64,000 nucleotides of DNA from Paraburkholderia sp. D15 (GTDB taxonomy: Bacteria; Pseudomonadota; Gammaproteobacteria; Burkholderiales; Burkholderiaceae). Shown here one piece after another: positions 8,756-16,780 of the stretch. The first letter of the stretch is position 1; each line of letters starts with the position of its first letter. The notes under the pieces were generated by a model. The model made no database searches and was not told where the DNA came from. It saw only the letters and a program-made list of their open reading frames with translations. The stretch is taken from positions 3,224,001 to 3,288,000 of the forward strand of contig NZ_CP110396.1 in assembly GCF_029910215.1 (NCBI RefSeq), read 5' to 3'. The translations under genes and the position numbers were made by a program.

Positions 8756-9967
8756 CTATCGAATCGCTCCCGCCACCGCCTGCGCCGTGGCGGCCGACAG
8801 CGTCCACCCCAGATGCCCGTGCCCGGTGTTATAGAACACCCCGCGCCGTTTGCCGTGTCCGACCTTGGGCAGCATGCTGGGCAACATCGGCCGCAGGCCT
8901 GCCCACGGAATCACGCGCGCGGTCGACACCTCGGGAAAATAGCGCCGTGTCCAGTCCACCAGCGGCGCGATGCGATCCGAGCGGATGTCGCGATTGAACC
9001 CGTTGATCTCCGCCGTGCCCGCCACGCGGAAACGATCCGCGCCGAGCCGGCTCGTCACGATCTTCGCGCTGTCGTCGAGCAGGCTCACCCACGGCGCGCG
9101 TGCGCGGCTCGTCTCGTCGTCGAGACAGACGGTGATCGAATAGCCCTTCACCGGATAAACGTTGACGTGATCGCCCAGCATCGCGGCGAAATCGCGGCTC
9201 TTCACGCCCGCGCACACGACGATCCGTTCGAACGCGAAACGCTGCGATTCGCCCGCCAGGTTGACCGCCAGCGAAAATGTGCCTTCGGCCGGCTGCTCGA
9301 TCGCGGTGATCTCGGCATCGTAGTGAAACTCGACGCCGTGGCGTACGCACGCGTCAGCGAGGCCACGGGTGAACTTGTGGATGTCGCCGGTCGAGTCCGA
9401 CGGCGTAAAGAAGCCGCCGAAGAAATCGCCCTGAAGGGTCGGCTCGATTCGCTGCAGTTCGCTCGCGCTCACGGCCTCACGGTCGAGGCCGCCTTCGCGC
9501 AGCAACGCATTCACGCGGTTGGCCGCGTCGAATTCCTTCCGCGTCTTATAGATGTGCAGAATGCCGCGCCGCTCCAGATCGAAGTCGATGCCCTCGCTCT
9601 CCGCGATCGAAAACAGATGCTCGCGCGCGGCGATCGCGAGCCGTACGGTCTCGATCGTGTTCGCGCGATAGTGCGGAATCTGCCGCAGGAATTCGCCCAT
9701 CCACGAGTACTTGTGCCACGTGGGCAACGGATTGAGCAGCAGCGGGGCGTCGCGCGTGAGCATCCAGCGCAGGCCCTTCAGCACGGTGGCGGCACTGTTC
9801 CACACTTCGGCGTTGCTGGCCGACAACTGGCCGCCGTTGGCGAACGAAGTCTCCATTGCCGCATAGCGATGACGTTCGAAGACGGTGACCTGGTGGCCGC
9901 GTTGCGCGAGGGCGTGCGCGGTCGTGACGCCGGTAATGCCGGCGCCGATGATGGCGATTCGTGACAT
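8756..9967 (-). CDS. dadA: DadA-type FAD D-amino-acid dehydrogenase, glycine-riboswitch controlled
   Basis: A 403-residue flavoprotein of the DAO/DadA family that oxidatively deaminates D-amino acids (and in related enzymes glycine) to the keto acid and ammonia, passing electrons to the respiratory chain. The N-terminus is the FAD-binding motif IIGAGITGVTTAHALAQRG with an ERH acidic end; SFANGGQLSASNAEVWN matches the conserved DadA block near residue 42, and the C-terminal FAD site contains NTGHGHLGWTLS. A tandem glycine riboswitch lies upstream on the same strand. This strongly suggests that the gene responds to glycine and that glycine, or an amine derived from it, is a physiological substrate or signal. 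The canonical alanine racemase partner is absent here, so the symbol denotes the family rather than a proven D-alanine role. Confidence 0.88.
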   Translation of the reverse strand: MSRIAIIGAGITGVTTAHALAQRGHQVTVFERHRYAAMETSFANGGQLSASNAEVWNSAATVLKGLRWMLTRDAPLLLNPLPTWHKYSWMGEFLRQIPHYRANTIETVRLAIAAREHLFSIAESEGIDFDLERRGILHIYKTRKEFDAANRVNALLREGGLDREAVSASELQRIEPTLQGDFFGGFFTPSDSTGDIHKFTRGLADACVRHGVEFHYDAEITAIEQPAEGTFSLAVNLAGESQRFAFERIVVCAGVKSRDFAAMLGDHVNVYPVKGYSITVCLDDETSRARAPWVSLLDDSAKIVTSRLGADRFRVAGTAEINGFNRDIRSDRIAPLVDWTRRYFPEVSTARVIPWAGLRPMLPSMLPKVGHGKRRGVFYNTGHGHLGWTLSAATAQAVAGAIR

Positions 9968-10028
9968 GACATGGTCCAGATGAGTTGAGCACCGCCGGTC
10001 ACGATTTCATGTCGAAACCGGCGCCGAT

Positions 10029-10256
10029 GCCCCATCTGTCCATGGACCTGAGAGTTTCTTCCCGCGACGCGCCGGCTTACTTTATGAAAGAAAAGCCAAG
10101 CCGGAGTGGGGATCTCCTTCGGTGGGCGCCGTGAGCACGGCACCGCTCTCCAGATGTTCCTGCTGCACTACCACGACCGCGCGGTCCTTTTGCCTGAGAG
10201 TTTCCGGGGCGGTTGCTCCGTCGGCGTCGTCACGAACTGCGACGATCTCTCCCGCG
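10029..10256 (-). promoter_or_regulatory. Tandem glycine riboswitch
   Basis: Read on the minus strand, two glycine aptamers follow each other. The first begins with GGGAGAG (10253-10247), contains CGCCGACGGAGCAA and ends with CTCTCAGG (10200-10193) followed by CAAAAGGACCG. The second begins with GGAGAG (10151-10146), contains CGCCCACCGAAGGAG (10128-10114) and ends with CTCTCAGG (10054-10047) plus GGACAGATGGGG. These are the conserved blocks of the glycine class, in the standard two-aptamer arrangement. The element ends about 60 nt before dadA. No clear expression-platform terminator was resolved, so on/off logic is unknown; most tandem glycine switches activate on glycine. Confidence 0.9.
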
Positions 10257-10393
10257 CTGCATTGCAGAACGGCTCGACGATACCGGGCAAAAAAAATTGC
10301 CGCAAGTGTTTTGTTGGCGGCTGGATTTGAGGCGATCCGCTATAGTCGGCGGCACGGCCTCGTCAATCGTCAATCGTCAAACAGGAGAACGTC

Positions 10394-11026
10394 GTGCCCG
10401 CCTTCACTACGCTGCTCGCTTTCGCACTCGTTTCGCTCGGCATGGTCCTCACGCCGGGGCCGAACATGATCTACCTGATCTCGCGATCGCTCTGTCAGGG
10501 CAAGCGCGCTGGACTCGTGTCGCTCGGCGGCGTGGCGCTGGGCTACGTGTTCTATATGTTCTGCGCGGCGTTCGGCATCACCGCGCTGCTGCTGACGGTG
10601 CCGTTCGCGTACGACGCGCTGCGTTTCTGCGGTGCGCTCTATCTGCTGTATCTCGCGTGGCAGGCGGTCAAACCCGGCGGCCGTTCGCCGTTCCAGGTGC
10701 GCGATCTGCCGCACGACAGCCGTCGCAAACTATTCACCATGGGCCTCGTCACCAACCTCGCGAATCCGAAGATCGCGGTGATGTATCTGTCGCTGCTGCC
10801 GCAATTCATTTCACCGGGACATGGCAGCGTGCTGTCGCAATCGCTGGCGCTGGGCTGCGTGCAGATCGTGATCAGCGTGACGGTCAACGCGATGATCGCC
10901 AGCATGGCCGGGTCGATCGCCGGATTTCTCGCTAAGCGTCCGGTGTGGCTGATGGTGCAGCGCTGGTTGATGGGCACGGTGCTGGCGGGATTGGCGGTGC
11001 GGATCGCGCTCGATTCGCGGCGTTGA
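10394..11026 (+). CDS. LysE-family amino-acid exporter
   Basis: A 210-residue inner-membrane protein of the LysE/RhtB family, which exports amino acids or their derivatives. The N-terminal signature LTPGPNMIYLISRSLCQGKRAG is clear, and about six hydrophobic segments are present, as usual for this family. The start is GTG 10394, supported by AGGAG seven bases upstream. It is transcribed divergently from the glycine-riboswitch dadA gene. A link to amino-acid overflow is plausible, but the riboswitch is on the opposite strand and does not control this gene directly. Substrate is unknown. Confidence 0.9.
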   Translation: MPAFTTLLAFALVSLGMVLTPGPNMIYLISRSLCQGKRAGLVSLGGVALGYVFYMFCAAFGITALLLTVPFAYDALRFCGALYLLYLAWQAVKPGGRSPFQVRDLPHDSRRKLFTMGLVTNLANPKIAVMYLSLLPQFISPGHGSVLSQSLALGCVQIVISVTVNAMIASMAGSIAGFLAKRPVWLMVQRWLMGTVLAGLAVRIALDSRR

Positions 11027-11068
11027 GCTTTTTCGACGCGCGTCGATACGGCGCGCCGTCGCAGGCCG

Positions 11069-11596
11069 TCACAGCGCCTTGTACATGAACGTGCAGGTCT
11101 CCAGCCGCGCGTCGTGCGTGGCGCGCGCGTAGCCGGGAATCACGCCGGCCACCTGATAGCCGAGCGCGCGATACAGCGGCTCGGCGTGATCGCCGGTGCG
11201 GGTATCGAGCGTGAGCAGGCTGCGTTGCAGGCGCGCGGCATGCCCTTCCAGCGCCGTCATCAGCGACCGCGCGATACCCCGGCGACGCCACGCCGGATGC
11301 ACCAGCAGCTTGCGCACGTCGGCGCGGTGACGCTGGTTCGGCATCGTGTCGTGCGCCAGTTGCACGGTACCGACAATCGCGTCGCCGTCGCGCGCCACCA
11401 GCAGAATCAGCGCCTCGTCGCGCAACGCGGGCAGTACCTTGTCGCGCCAGAACGCCTCGCTGTCGTCCACGTCGTGCGGCATGACGAAGCCGACGCTTGC
11501 GCCGTCATGCACGCAGGCATGCAGCAACGCGCCGAATTGCGGCAGATGGCGTTCGAGATCGTCCGCGGAAAACGCGCTGAAGGTGAGGGTGCTCAT
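11069..11596 (-). CDS. GNAT-family N-acetyltransferase
   Basis: A 175-residue acetyltransferase of the GNAT fold. The acetyl-CoA pyrophosphate loop is visible as VRKLLVHPAWRRRGIARSL near residues 92-110, followed by a helix and the LLTLDTRTGDHAEPLYRALGY strand-helix typical of the C-terminal half. Substrate is not evident; related enzymes acylate amines, amino acids or aminoglycosides. It starts 6 bp after the stop of the XRE-cupin regulator and is very likely its operon partner, so expression is probably set by the operator at that gene's start. Confidence 0.85.
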   Translation of the reverse strand: MSTLTFSAFSADDLERHLPQFGALLHACVHDGASVGFVMPHDVDDSEAFWRDKVLPALRDEALILLVARDGDAIVGTVQLAHDTMPNQRHRADVRKLLVHPAWRRRGIARSLMTALEGHAARLQRSLLTLDTRTGDHAEPLYRALGYQVAGVIPGYARATHDARLETCTFMYKAL

Positions 11597-11602
11597 GATC
11601 GC

Positions 11603-12181
11603 TCACACGATGAAGAGAAAGTAACGGGCCCCGCTGTCCGCGGGTGTGACGAAGGCGCTCGGGCCGAACAGCCGGTAGCGCAGACAGTCGCCGGGCTGCA
11701 ACGCGTGGCGCTGACCGTCGACGGTAATGCGCAGTTGCCCTTCAAGCAGGATCAGATGATGTTCGAGACCGGGGCGGGGCGACGCGTCGTAGGTGATCAG
11801 CGCGCCGGGTTCAAGTTCGCATTCGAGCGCCTCGCCGCTCAGCGCCTGCGCGGGCGGCGATACCGAACGGCGGCGGAAGCCGGCCTCGACGTCGGTCCAC
11901 AGCGACTGCGCGCTGCGCGGCACGAGCGGCACGAAATCTTCCTCGACCATCTGCATGAGACGCGACATCGGCAGGCCGTAGGCGACGCAGAGCTTGCCGA
12001 GCACGCTCGCGGTCGGACTGACGGCGGCGTTTTCGAGGCGCGACAACGTCGCGCGGCTGACGCCGCTTAAGGCCGCAAGGTCGTCGAGCGACCAGTTGCG
12101 CTCGGCGCGCAGCGCGCGTAGACGCTCCGCGATGCGGCGGTCGAAGGCGGAGTCATCGGTGTCGGCTGGTGTGTTTTCCAT
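11603..12181 (-). CDS. XRE-family regulator with C-terminal cupin domain
   Basis: A 192-residue transcription regulator. Residues about 12-70 form an XRE helix-turn-helix (ERLRALRAERNWSLDDLAALSGVSRATLSRLE) and residues about 110-190 form a cupin sensor domain (SPRPGLEHHLILLEGQLRITVDG, then LQPGDCLRYRL). This architecture senses a small ligand, often an amine or amino acid, and commonly autoregulates. ATG 12181 is chosen over a TTG at 12217 because it begins the family-like sequence; no clear Shine-Dalgarno is present before it. The start codon lies within a perfect 12-bp inverted repeat. The GNAT gene follows after 6 bp. Confidence 0.9.
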   Translation of the reverse strand: MENTPADTDDSAFDRRIAERLRALRAERNWSLDDLAALSGVSRATLSRLENAAVSPTASVLGKLCVAYGLPMSRLMQMVEEDFVPLVPRSAQSLWTDVEAGFRRRSVSPPAQALSGEALECELEPGALITYDASPRPGLEHHLILLEGQLRITVDGQRHALQPGDCLRYRLFGPSAFVTPADSGARYFLFIV

Positions 12182-12209
12182 ATTCGAGAAAATATTCCGA
12201 ATATGGAAA
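12175..12209. promoter_or_regulatory. Perfect 12-bp inverted repeat spanning the XRE-cupin start codon
   Basis: Arms TTTCCATATTCG (12175-12186) and CGAATATGGAAA (12198-12209) are exact reverse complements with an 11-bp AT-rich spacer. The regulator's ATG is inside the left arm. This is a strong candidate operator for autorepression, or an mRNA hairpin affecting initiation. Confidence 0.75.
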
Positions 12210-12378
12210 CAAGTCAATCAATCGAAACTCGCCGCGCCCGTGATCCCGGACTTTCCTGCGCCGCCGTGGCTGCGCCCGTTTATCATATGGGCCTCCAAAT
12301 CGAACGCACCGCCAGCGCTGTCCGGCGGCAGCGCGCATCACATCCACGAGGCCCGGCGATCGCAGCCGCAAGACATTC

Positions 12379-13089
12379 ATGAATACGACTCCCGACGCTC
12401 CTTCCCGTCCCTCCATCCGCGCGTTGACCTCGCTCGAAGGCCGCGTGCTCGGCGTGCTCGTCGAAAAGCAGCACACGGTGCCGGACAGTTATCCGCTGTC
12501 GCTGAATGCGCTGACGCTCGGTTGCAATCAGAAGACCGGCCGCTCGCCGGTGATCAACGCGACCGAAGCCGAGGTGCTGACCGCCGTCGACGGTCTGAAG
12601 CGGTTGAGCCTCGTGCTGGAAGGCAGCAGCAGCCGGGTGCCGCGCTTCGAGCACAACCTGAACCGCGTGCTGGGTCTGCCGAGCCAGTCGGGCGCGCTAT
12701 TGACCACCTTGCTGCTGCGCGGCCCGCAGACCGCGGCCGAACTGCGGCTGAACAGCGCGCGTCTGCATGGCTTCGCGGATATCTCGTCGGTGGAGGCGTT
12801 TCTCGACGAACTCGCGGCGAACGAACCGCCGCGCGTCGTCAGGCTGCCGCGTACGCCGGGCGAGCGCGAGCATCGCTGGATGCATCTGCTGTGCGGCGAA
12901 GTGAACGTGAGCGAGCTGGCGCAATCGGCCGGCGGCAGCGATGACGAATCCGTGCCGCTGTCCGCTTTCGAGGCGCTGAAGGCCGAACAGAAACGTCTCG
13001 CCGACGAAGTGAACCGGCTTCAGACGGTGGTGCGGCGCATGGCGGCGGAGTTGGGGATCGCCGTCGACGATCTCGGCGACGGCGCGTGA
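12379..13089 (+). CDS. yceH: YceH family (UPF0502, DUF480) protein
   Basis: A 236-residue soluble protein of the DUF480/YceH family. The N-terminal block LEGRVLGVLVEKQHTVPDSYPLSLNAL and the NQKTGRSPV segment (residues about 20-57) are diagnostic, and the second winged-helix-like half (GALLTTLLLRGPQTAAELR) follows. The C-terminus ends in a probable coiled coil (EALKAEQKRLADEVNRLQTVVRRMAAELG). The fold contains two winged-helix domains, but the function in bacteria is not established. It stands alone, divergent from the XRE-cupin gene. Confidence 0.9.
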   Translation: MNTTPDAPSRPSIRALTSLEGRVLGVLVEKQHTVPDSYPLSLNALTLGCNQKTGRSPVINATEAEVLTAVDGLKRLSLVLEGSSSRVPRFEHNLNRVLGLPSQSGALLTTLLLRGPQTAAELRLNSARLHGFADISSVEAFLDELAANEPPRVVRLPRTPGEREHRWMHLLCGEVNVSELAQSAGGSDDESVPLSAFEALKAEQKRLADEVNRLQTVVRRMAAELGIAVDDLGDGA

Positions 13090-13138
13090 GCGGAAGAGGC
13101 TGAGCGAAAGACGCTGAGCTAAAAAACCTCGGCAGCGC

Positions 13139-14074
13139 CTAGAACTTGTAATTCACCGAAGCAAGCGTATTCAGCTCGAAGCGCTTCTCGGTGATCGGGC
13201 TATGCCCGGCGCTGTGCTTCAGGCGTCCGAAGGTCGCGGCGATCGACCCATCCCAGTGGCGCGAGAAATCGTAGGTCACCATCGCATTCATATGGACGTC
13301 GCGAATGCCGGCGCTCGCGTTATAGACCGGCAGGCCCGAGGCCGCGCTCTGCTGCGGATCGACGCCGAAAAACGTCCGCATGTACGTGCCGTTGGCCCAC
13401 GTGAAGCCCGGGCCGACCGAAAACAGCCAGCCGCCGACCGGCGCCGACGCCACGAGATCCGTGCTGATCGTCGTGCCCTGATGATGCCCGGCGATGTCCT
13501 GATACAGCGCGACCGATCCGGTAAACGCCCACACCGTGTAGTCGGCGAACAGCTTCAGCTTCGGGCCGCCATTCACATCGCCGAGACCGTGCAGATGGGG
13601 ATCGTCCGATTCCTTGCGCGACTGGAAGTCGAAGCTCAGCGCCGCGCCCAGGTGATAGGCGGGGCCGCGCAGCACGTTGACGCCGAGCACGTCCGGGCCT
13701 TGCGAGAAGAAGCGGTCGTCGTAGGAGATGTCGAGCGACGGGAACGGGATGTAGCTCAGTTGCCGCGAACCGGGATACTTCGGCGTGACGACGAGGCCGG
13801 GGCCGACGCCGATTTTCCACTTGCTTTCCGGGGCCGCGACGCTGCCGTTGCCATTGCCATTGCCATTCCCGTTCGCACCTGTATCGGCGCTGGCGGCGGC
13901 CTGGGCGGGCGTCGTATCGTCGGCACGGGCGCTCGGCGTGCCGGCCAGCGCGCACAGGGCCACCGCCAGCGTCAGCGGCGCGCGCAGCGGCCAGCCGGTC
14001 TGACGCGTCGATGGCGGAAACTGCAACGCAACCCGCGTCGAAGCCTGCGTTGAAACCCGCGTCCTTGCCGTCAT
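13139..14074 (-). CDS. MipA/OmpV-family outer-membrane protein
   Basis: A 311-residue protein with a signal peptide whose hydrophobic core (LTLAVALCALAGTPSARA) is preceded by a long, basic N-region, so the real start may be internal. The mature part is a beta-rich MipA/OmpV domain starting KWKIGVGPGLVVTPKYPGS and ending in the outer-membrane-type NTLASVNYKF with terminal Phe. Family members are outer-membrane barrels or scaffolds for murein-synthesising complexes. Between signal and barrel lies a Gly-Asn repeat encoded by 6-bp units at 13844-13873. The gene overlaps the alpha/beta hydrolase stop by 4 bp and is therefore the last gene of a three-gene operon. Confidence 0.88.
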   Translation of the reverse strand: MTARTRVSTQASTRVALQFPPSTRQTGWPLRAPLTLAVALCALAGTPSARADDTTPAQAAASADTGANGNGNGNGNGSVAAPESKWKIGVGPGLVVTPKYPGSRQLSYIPFPSLDISYDDRFFSQGPDVLGVNVLRGPAYHLGAALSFDFQSRKESDDPHLHGLGDVNGGPKLKLFADYTVWAFTGSVALYQDIAGHHQGTTISTDLVASAPVGGWLFSVGPGFTWANGTYMRTFFGVDPQQSAASGLPVYNASAGIRDVHMNAMVTYDFSRHWDGSIAATFGRLKHSAGHSPITEKRFELNTLASVNYKF

Positions 14075-14964
14075 GCGCGTTCCTTGCCGAGCGCCGCCAA
14101 CTGCCGCAGGCGCCGCGCGAGCGCCTTCGACACGACCGGCTGCTTGCCGTCGTCGCCGCCGCGAATCGCTTCGCTCTCGCGCAGAAACAGCGCGGTTTCG
14201 CGCGCGACGATCTCGCGCTCGTTATCCGACGTGATCATGTGATACGAGTCATCCAACCAGATAGTGCGTAAAAATGCCGAGCCGATACGGCTCGCCACGA
14301 AGCGGGCATTGCGCGGACTCGAGGTCTCGTCGTCGATCGCATGGACGATCAGGCAATCGGTTTCGATGTCGCGCACCTGCGTGCGCAGGCTCGATGCGAG
14401 CCGGCTCGCCTGGTGCAACGCGGGCAGCGAAATCGTCGACGGTCCGACTTCGCTGAAGTCGCTGCGCTGCATGGCCCGCGCGATTTTCGCGCGCAACGCC
14501 TCGTTGCGCAGCCCGAACGGCTCGGCTTCGCGATACCGGTATCGCGTGCGCAGCGGCGTGTAGTACGCCCAGTTGAGCAGGAAGCGATACCACGGGATCG
14601 CCCAGCCGTCGTAGGAGAGCGTCAGCGAGAGCAGCACCAGCGACTGCGCCTGCGGCCGCCGATGCGCAAGCGCAAGGGCCAGCGCCGCGCCGATCGACAA
14701 TCCGCAGATCGACACGCGCGCGTAGCGTTCGGCCAGCGCGTCGTACTCGCGCACGGCGGCGTCGAGCCAGACTTCCATCGCGGCTTCCTCGGAACCCGCG
14801 CTATAGCCGGGCAGCAGCGGCGCGCTGGCGGTGAAACCCTCGGCGTTCAGAAAGCGGGCGAGATAGCGCAATTCGAGCGGTGAACTCGACAGGCCGTGCA
14901 GCATCAGCACCGCATGGTCGTCGCCGGGCAGGAAGATCTGGCTGGGACGGGTCGGCTGGTTCAT
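14071..14964 (-). CDS. Alpha/beta-hydrolase (esterase/lipase-like)
   Basis: A 297-residue alpha/beta-hydrolase. The oxyanion-loop strand is VLMLHGLSSSPLELRYLARF near residue 20, the nucleophile elbow is GLSIG near residue 90, the acid lies in LIVHAIDDETSS near residue 215 and the catalytic His in LDDSYHMITSD near residue 245. The pattern resembles carboxylesterase and serine aminopeptidase families. There is no signal peptide. It overlaps the MipA gene by 4 bp and sits 3 bp after the DUF4118 gene, so all three are cotranscribed, which hints at a cell-envelope role. Confidence 0.85.
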   Translation of the reverse strand: MNQPTRPSQIFLPGDDHAVLMLHGLSSSPLELRYLARFLNAEGFTASAPLLPGYSAGSEEAAMEVWLDAAVREYDALAERYARVSICGLSIGAALALALAHRRPQAQSLVLLSLTLSYDGWAIPWYRFLLNWAYYTPLRTRYRYREAEPFGLRNEALRAKIARAMQRSDFSEVGPSTISLPALHQASRLASSLRTQVRDIETDCLIVHAIDDETSSPRNARFVASRIGSAFLRTIWLDDSYHMITSDNEREIVARETALFLRESEAIRGGDDGKQPVVSKALARRLRQLAALGKERA

Positions 14965-14967
14965 CGT

Positions 14968-15738
14968 CTAGACTCCGATCCGCAGCACGAGAAAGTCGCC
15001 GGCATGCGTGGTGAAACGCTCGCACACGCATTCGGTGAGCTTCGACACGCCGTCGCCGGTTTTCAGATGCACGCGATGGTTGCCCGGCCGCATCGCCTTG
15101 CTCAGCCGCTGGATGTCCTCGGGATCGACGTCGTCGAAACGCGGGCCCGGCGCGATTTCATTGGGCATGCGCGGCAGCACGCTGAACGGCTTGTCGTCGC
15201 CGGCCGGTTGCAGCGCGTTGCGCTCGAGCGCCTGAATGAAGATGAAGGTGCGGTGATGATGCGACAGATGGCGCAGCAGCCGGTGCGTTTCGTCGACGGC
15301 GCGGCGCGCGAGCATCCGCTCGTTGTCGTCGCGCAGCAGCATCTCGTAGCGCGACTGCGCGACCGAGGCGATCAGCTCCGCGCGGAACTGCGAACGGCGC
15401 AGACGCTCGATCAGGCTGATGACGAGCAGCGTCACCAGCGGATACGAAATCAGCAGGATCAGGTCGGCCTGGTTGAAGGTCGTGATCGCATCGTACGGCG
15501 GCACGAACAGATAGTCGGCGAGACCGAGGCCGAGCAGCATCACGGTCAGCGCCGGAGCGAGGCCGAAAAAATATTCGACCAGCGACGCCGCGATACAAAA
15601 CGCGGTGCCCGGCAGCAGCGGGCCGATCAACGGATGGAGCAACATGCGCACGCCCGCTGCGATTGCCAATGCGGCAGCCGCGGCGAGCCAGGCGCGCGTA
15701 CCCCGTGGTGCCCAGCGACGGGCATTCTGGACTTGCAT
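14968..15738 (-). CDS. DUF4118 membrane protein (KdpD-like sensor part without kinase)
   Basis: A 256-residue protein whose N-terminal half contains about four transmembrane segments (residues 17-110) with the FGLAPALTVMLLGLGLADYLFVPP block typical of the DUF4118 region of KdpD. After the last helix a cytoplasmic helix (IERLRRSQFRAELIASVAQSRYEMLLRDDNE) leads into about 140 soluble residues with no histidine-kinase H, N or G boxes. Usually DUF4118 is an input module for a kinase; here it is followed by an unassigned domain (about residues 150-256). It is the first gene of the operon with the hydrolase and MipA. Confidence 0.8.
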   Translation of the reverse strand: MQVQNARRWAPRGTRAWLAAAAALAIAAGVRMLLHPLIGPLLPGTAFCIAASLVEYFFGLAPALTVMLLGLGLADYLFVPPYDAITTFNQADLILLISYPLVTLLVISLIERLRRSQFRAELIASVAQSRYEMLLRDDNERMLARRAVDETHRLLRHLSHHHRTFIFIQALERNALQPAGDDKPFSVLPRMPNEIAPGPRFDDVDPEDIQRLSKAMRPGNHRVHLKTGDGVSKLTECVCERFTTHAGDFLVLRIGV

Positions 15739-15781
15739 GGTATTTTTTTAGGGAGCGGTAACGCTTCCCGATTGAGTGTGG

Positions 15782-15799
15782 CTGCACTTTTTAGTGCAG
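15782..15799. promoter_or_regulatory. Short hairpin in divergent promoter region
   Basis: CTGCACT and AGTGCAG form a perfect 7-bp inverted repeat around TTTT, 44 bp before the DUF4118 start and 139 bp before the methyltransferase start. It could be an operator or part of a leader hairpin; no family-specific match is claimed. Confidence 0.4.
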
Positions 15800-15937
15800 G
15801 TCGGACGATACCATAATCAGGACATTTTCAAGACAAGCGGAACGTAGGGTTAACCGGCCGGTCCATGAATCGATGAATTCCCTGAATGCTCCGCGATGCG
15901 TTTAACCGGCGTCAATTCCCGTTAAGGGTATTTACAG

Positions 15938-16666
15938 ATGACACAGAACATTTACGACGATCCTCGATTCTTCGAGAACTACAGCCGGTTGGTGCGCTCG
16001 CAACAAGGCCTGGCCGGCGCGCCCGAATGGCCCGCGTTGCGCGCGATGCTGCCGGCCATGGTCGGTCTGACGGTGGTCGATCTCGGCTGCGGCTATGGCT
16101 GGTTCAGCCGCTGGGCGCGCGAGGCGGGCGCCGCCTCGGTGCTCGGCCTCGACGTGTCGGAAAAGATGCTCGAACGGGCTCGCGCCGGCTCGAACGATCC
16201 AGCGCTCAGTTATGCGCGCGCCGATCTCGAACAGATCGATCTACCGGCGGCGACATTCGATCTCGCTTACAGCTCGCTCGCGTTTCACTACATCGACAAT
16301 CTGCGCGCGCTGTTCGCCACCGTGCATCGGGCATTGGTACCGGGCGGGCGGCTGGTGTTTTCGATCGAGCATCCGGTGTTCATGGCGCCGCGTCAGCCGG
16401 GGTGGTCGGTGGATGCGCAAGGCCGCAGGCAGTGGCCGCTCGATAGCTATCAGCGCGAAGGGCCGCGCGTGACCAACTGGCTCGCCGACGGCGTCGTCAA
16501 GCAGCACCGGACTCTCGGCACGCTGCTCAACGCACTGATCGATGCGGGCTTTACGATCGCGCACGTCGACGAGTGGGGGCCGAGCGACGCGGATCTTGCC
16601 GCGCGCCCCGAACTCGCGGAAGAGATCGAGCGGCCGATGATGTTGCTGGTGTCGGCGACGCGATAG
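15938..16666 (+). CDS. Class I SAM-dependent methyltransferase
   Basis: A 242-residue methyltransferase. Motif I VVDLGCGYGWFSRWAREAGA (near residue 47) binds S-adenosylmethionine, followed by the acidic LGLDVSEKML strand, the LEQIDLPAATFDLAYSSLAFHYI segment and the post-motif LVPGGRLVFSIEHPVF. This is the UbiE/BioC-like methyltransferase type 11 fold; the substrate cannot be deduced. It is divergent from the DUF4118 operon and convergent with the SLATT gene. Confidence 0.88.
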   Translation: MTQNIYDDPRFFENYSRLVRSQQGLAGAPEWPALRAMLPAMVGLTVVDLGCGYGWFSRWAREAGAASVLGLDVSEKMLERARAGSNDPALSYARADLEQIDLPAATFDLAYSSLAFHYIDNLRALFATVHRALVPGGRLVFSIEHPVFMAPRQPGWSVDAQGRRQWPLDSYQREGPRVTNWLADGVVKQHRTLGTLLNALIDAGFTIAHVDEWGPSDADLAARPELAEEIERPMMLLVSATR

Positions 16667-16780
16667 CGCGGTGCGCTGGCGCGCCCGCGACGTCGCCACC
16701 TGAAACTTGCCGGCGGCGTCCACGTGTGGAGGGTGCTGGTGATAGGGCGCGCGGCTGAGCGAGCGTGGCAAGCGGATCGA

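Noticed and set aside
10106..10330. 74-codon plus-strand gene upstream of the LysE exporter
   Set aside because: It lies wholly on the complement of the glycine riboswitch, whose conserved blocks explain the sequence.
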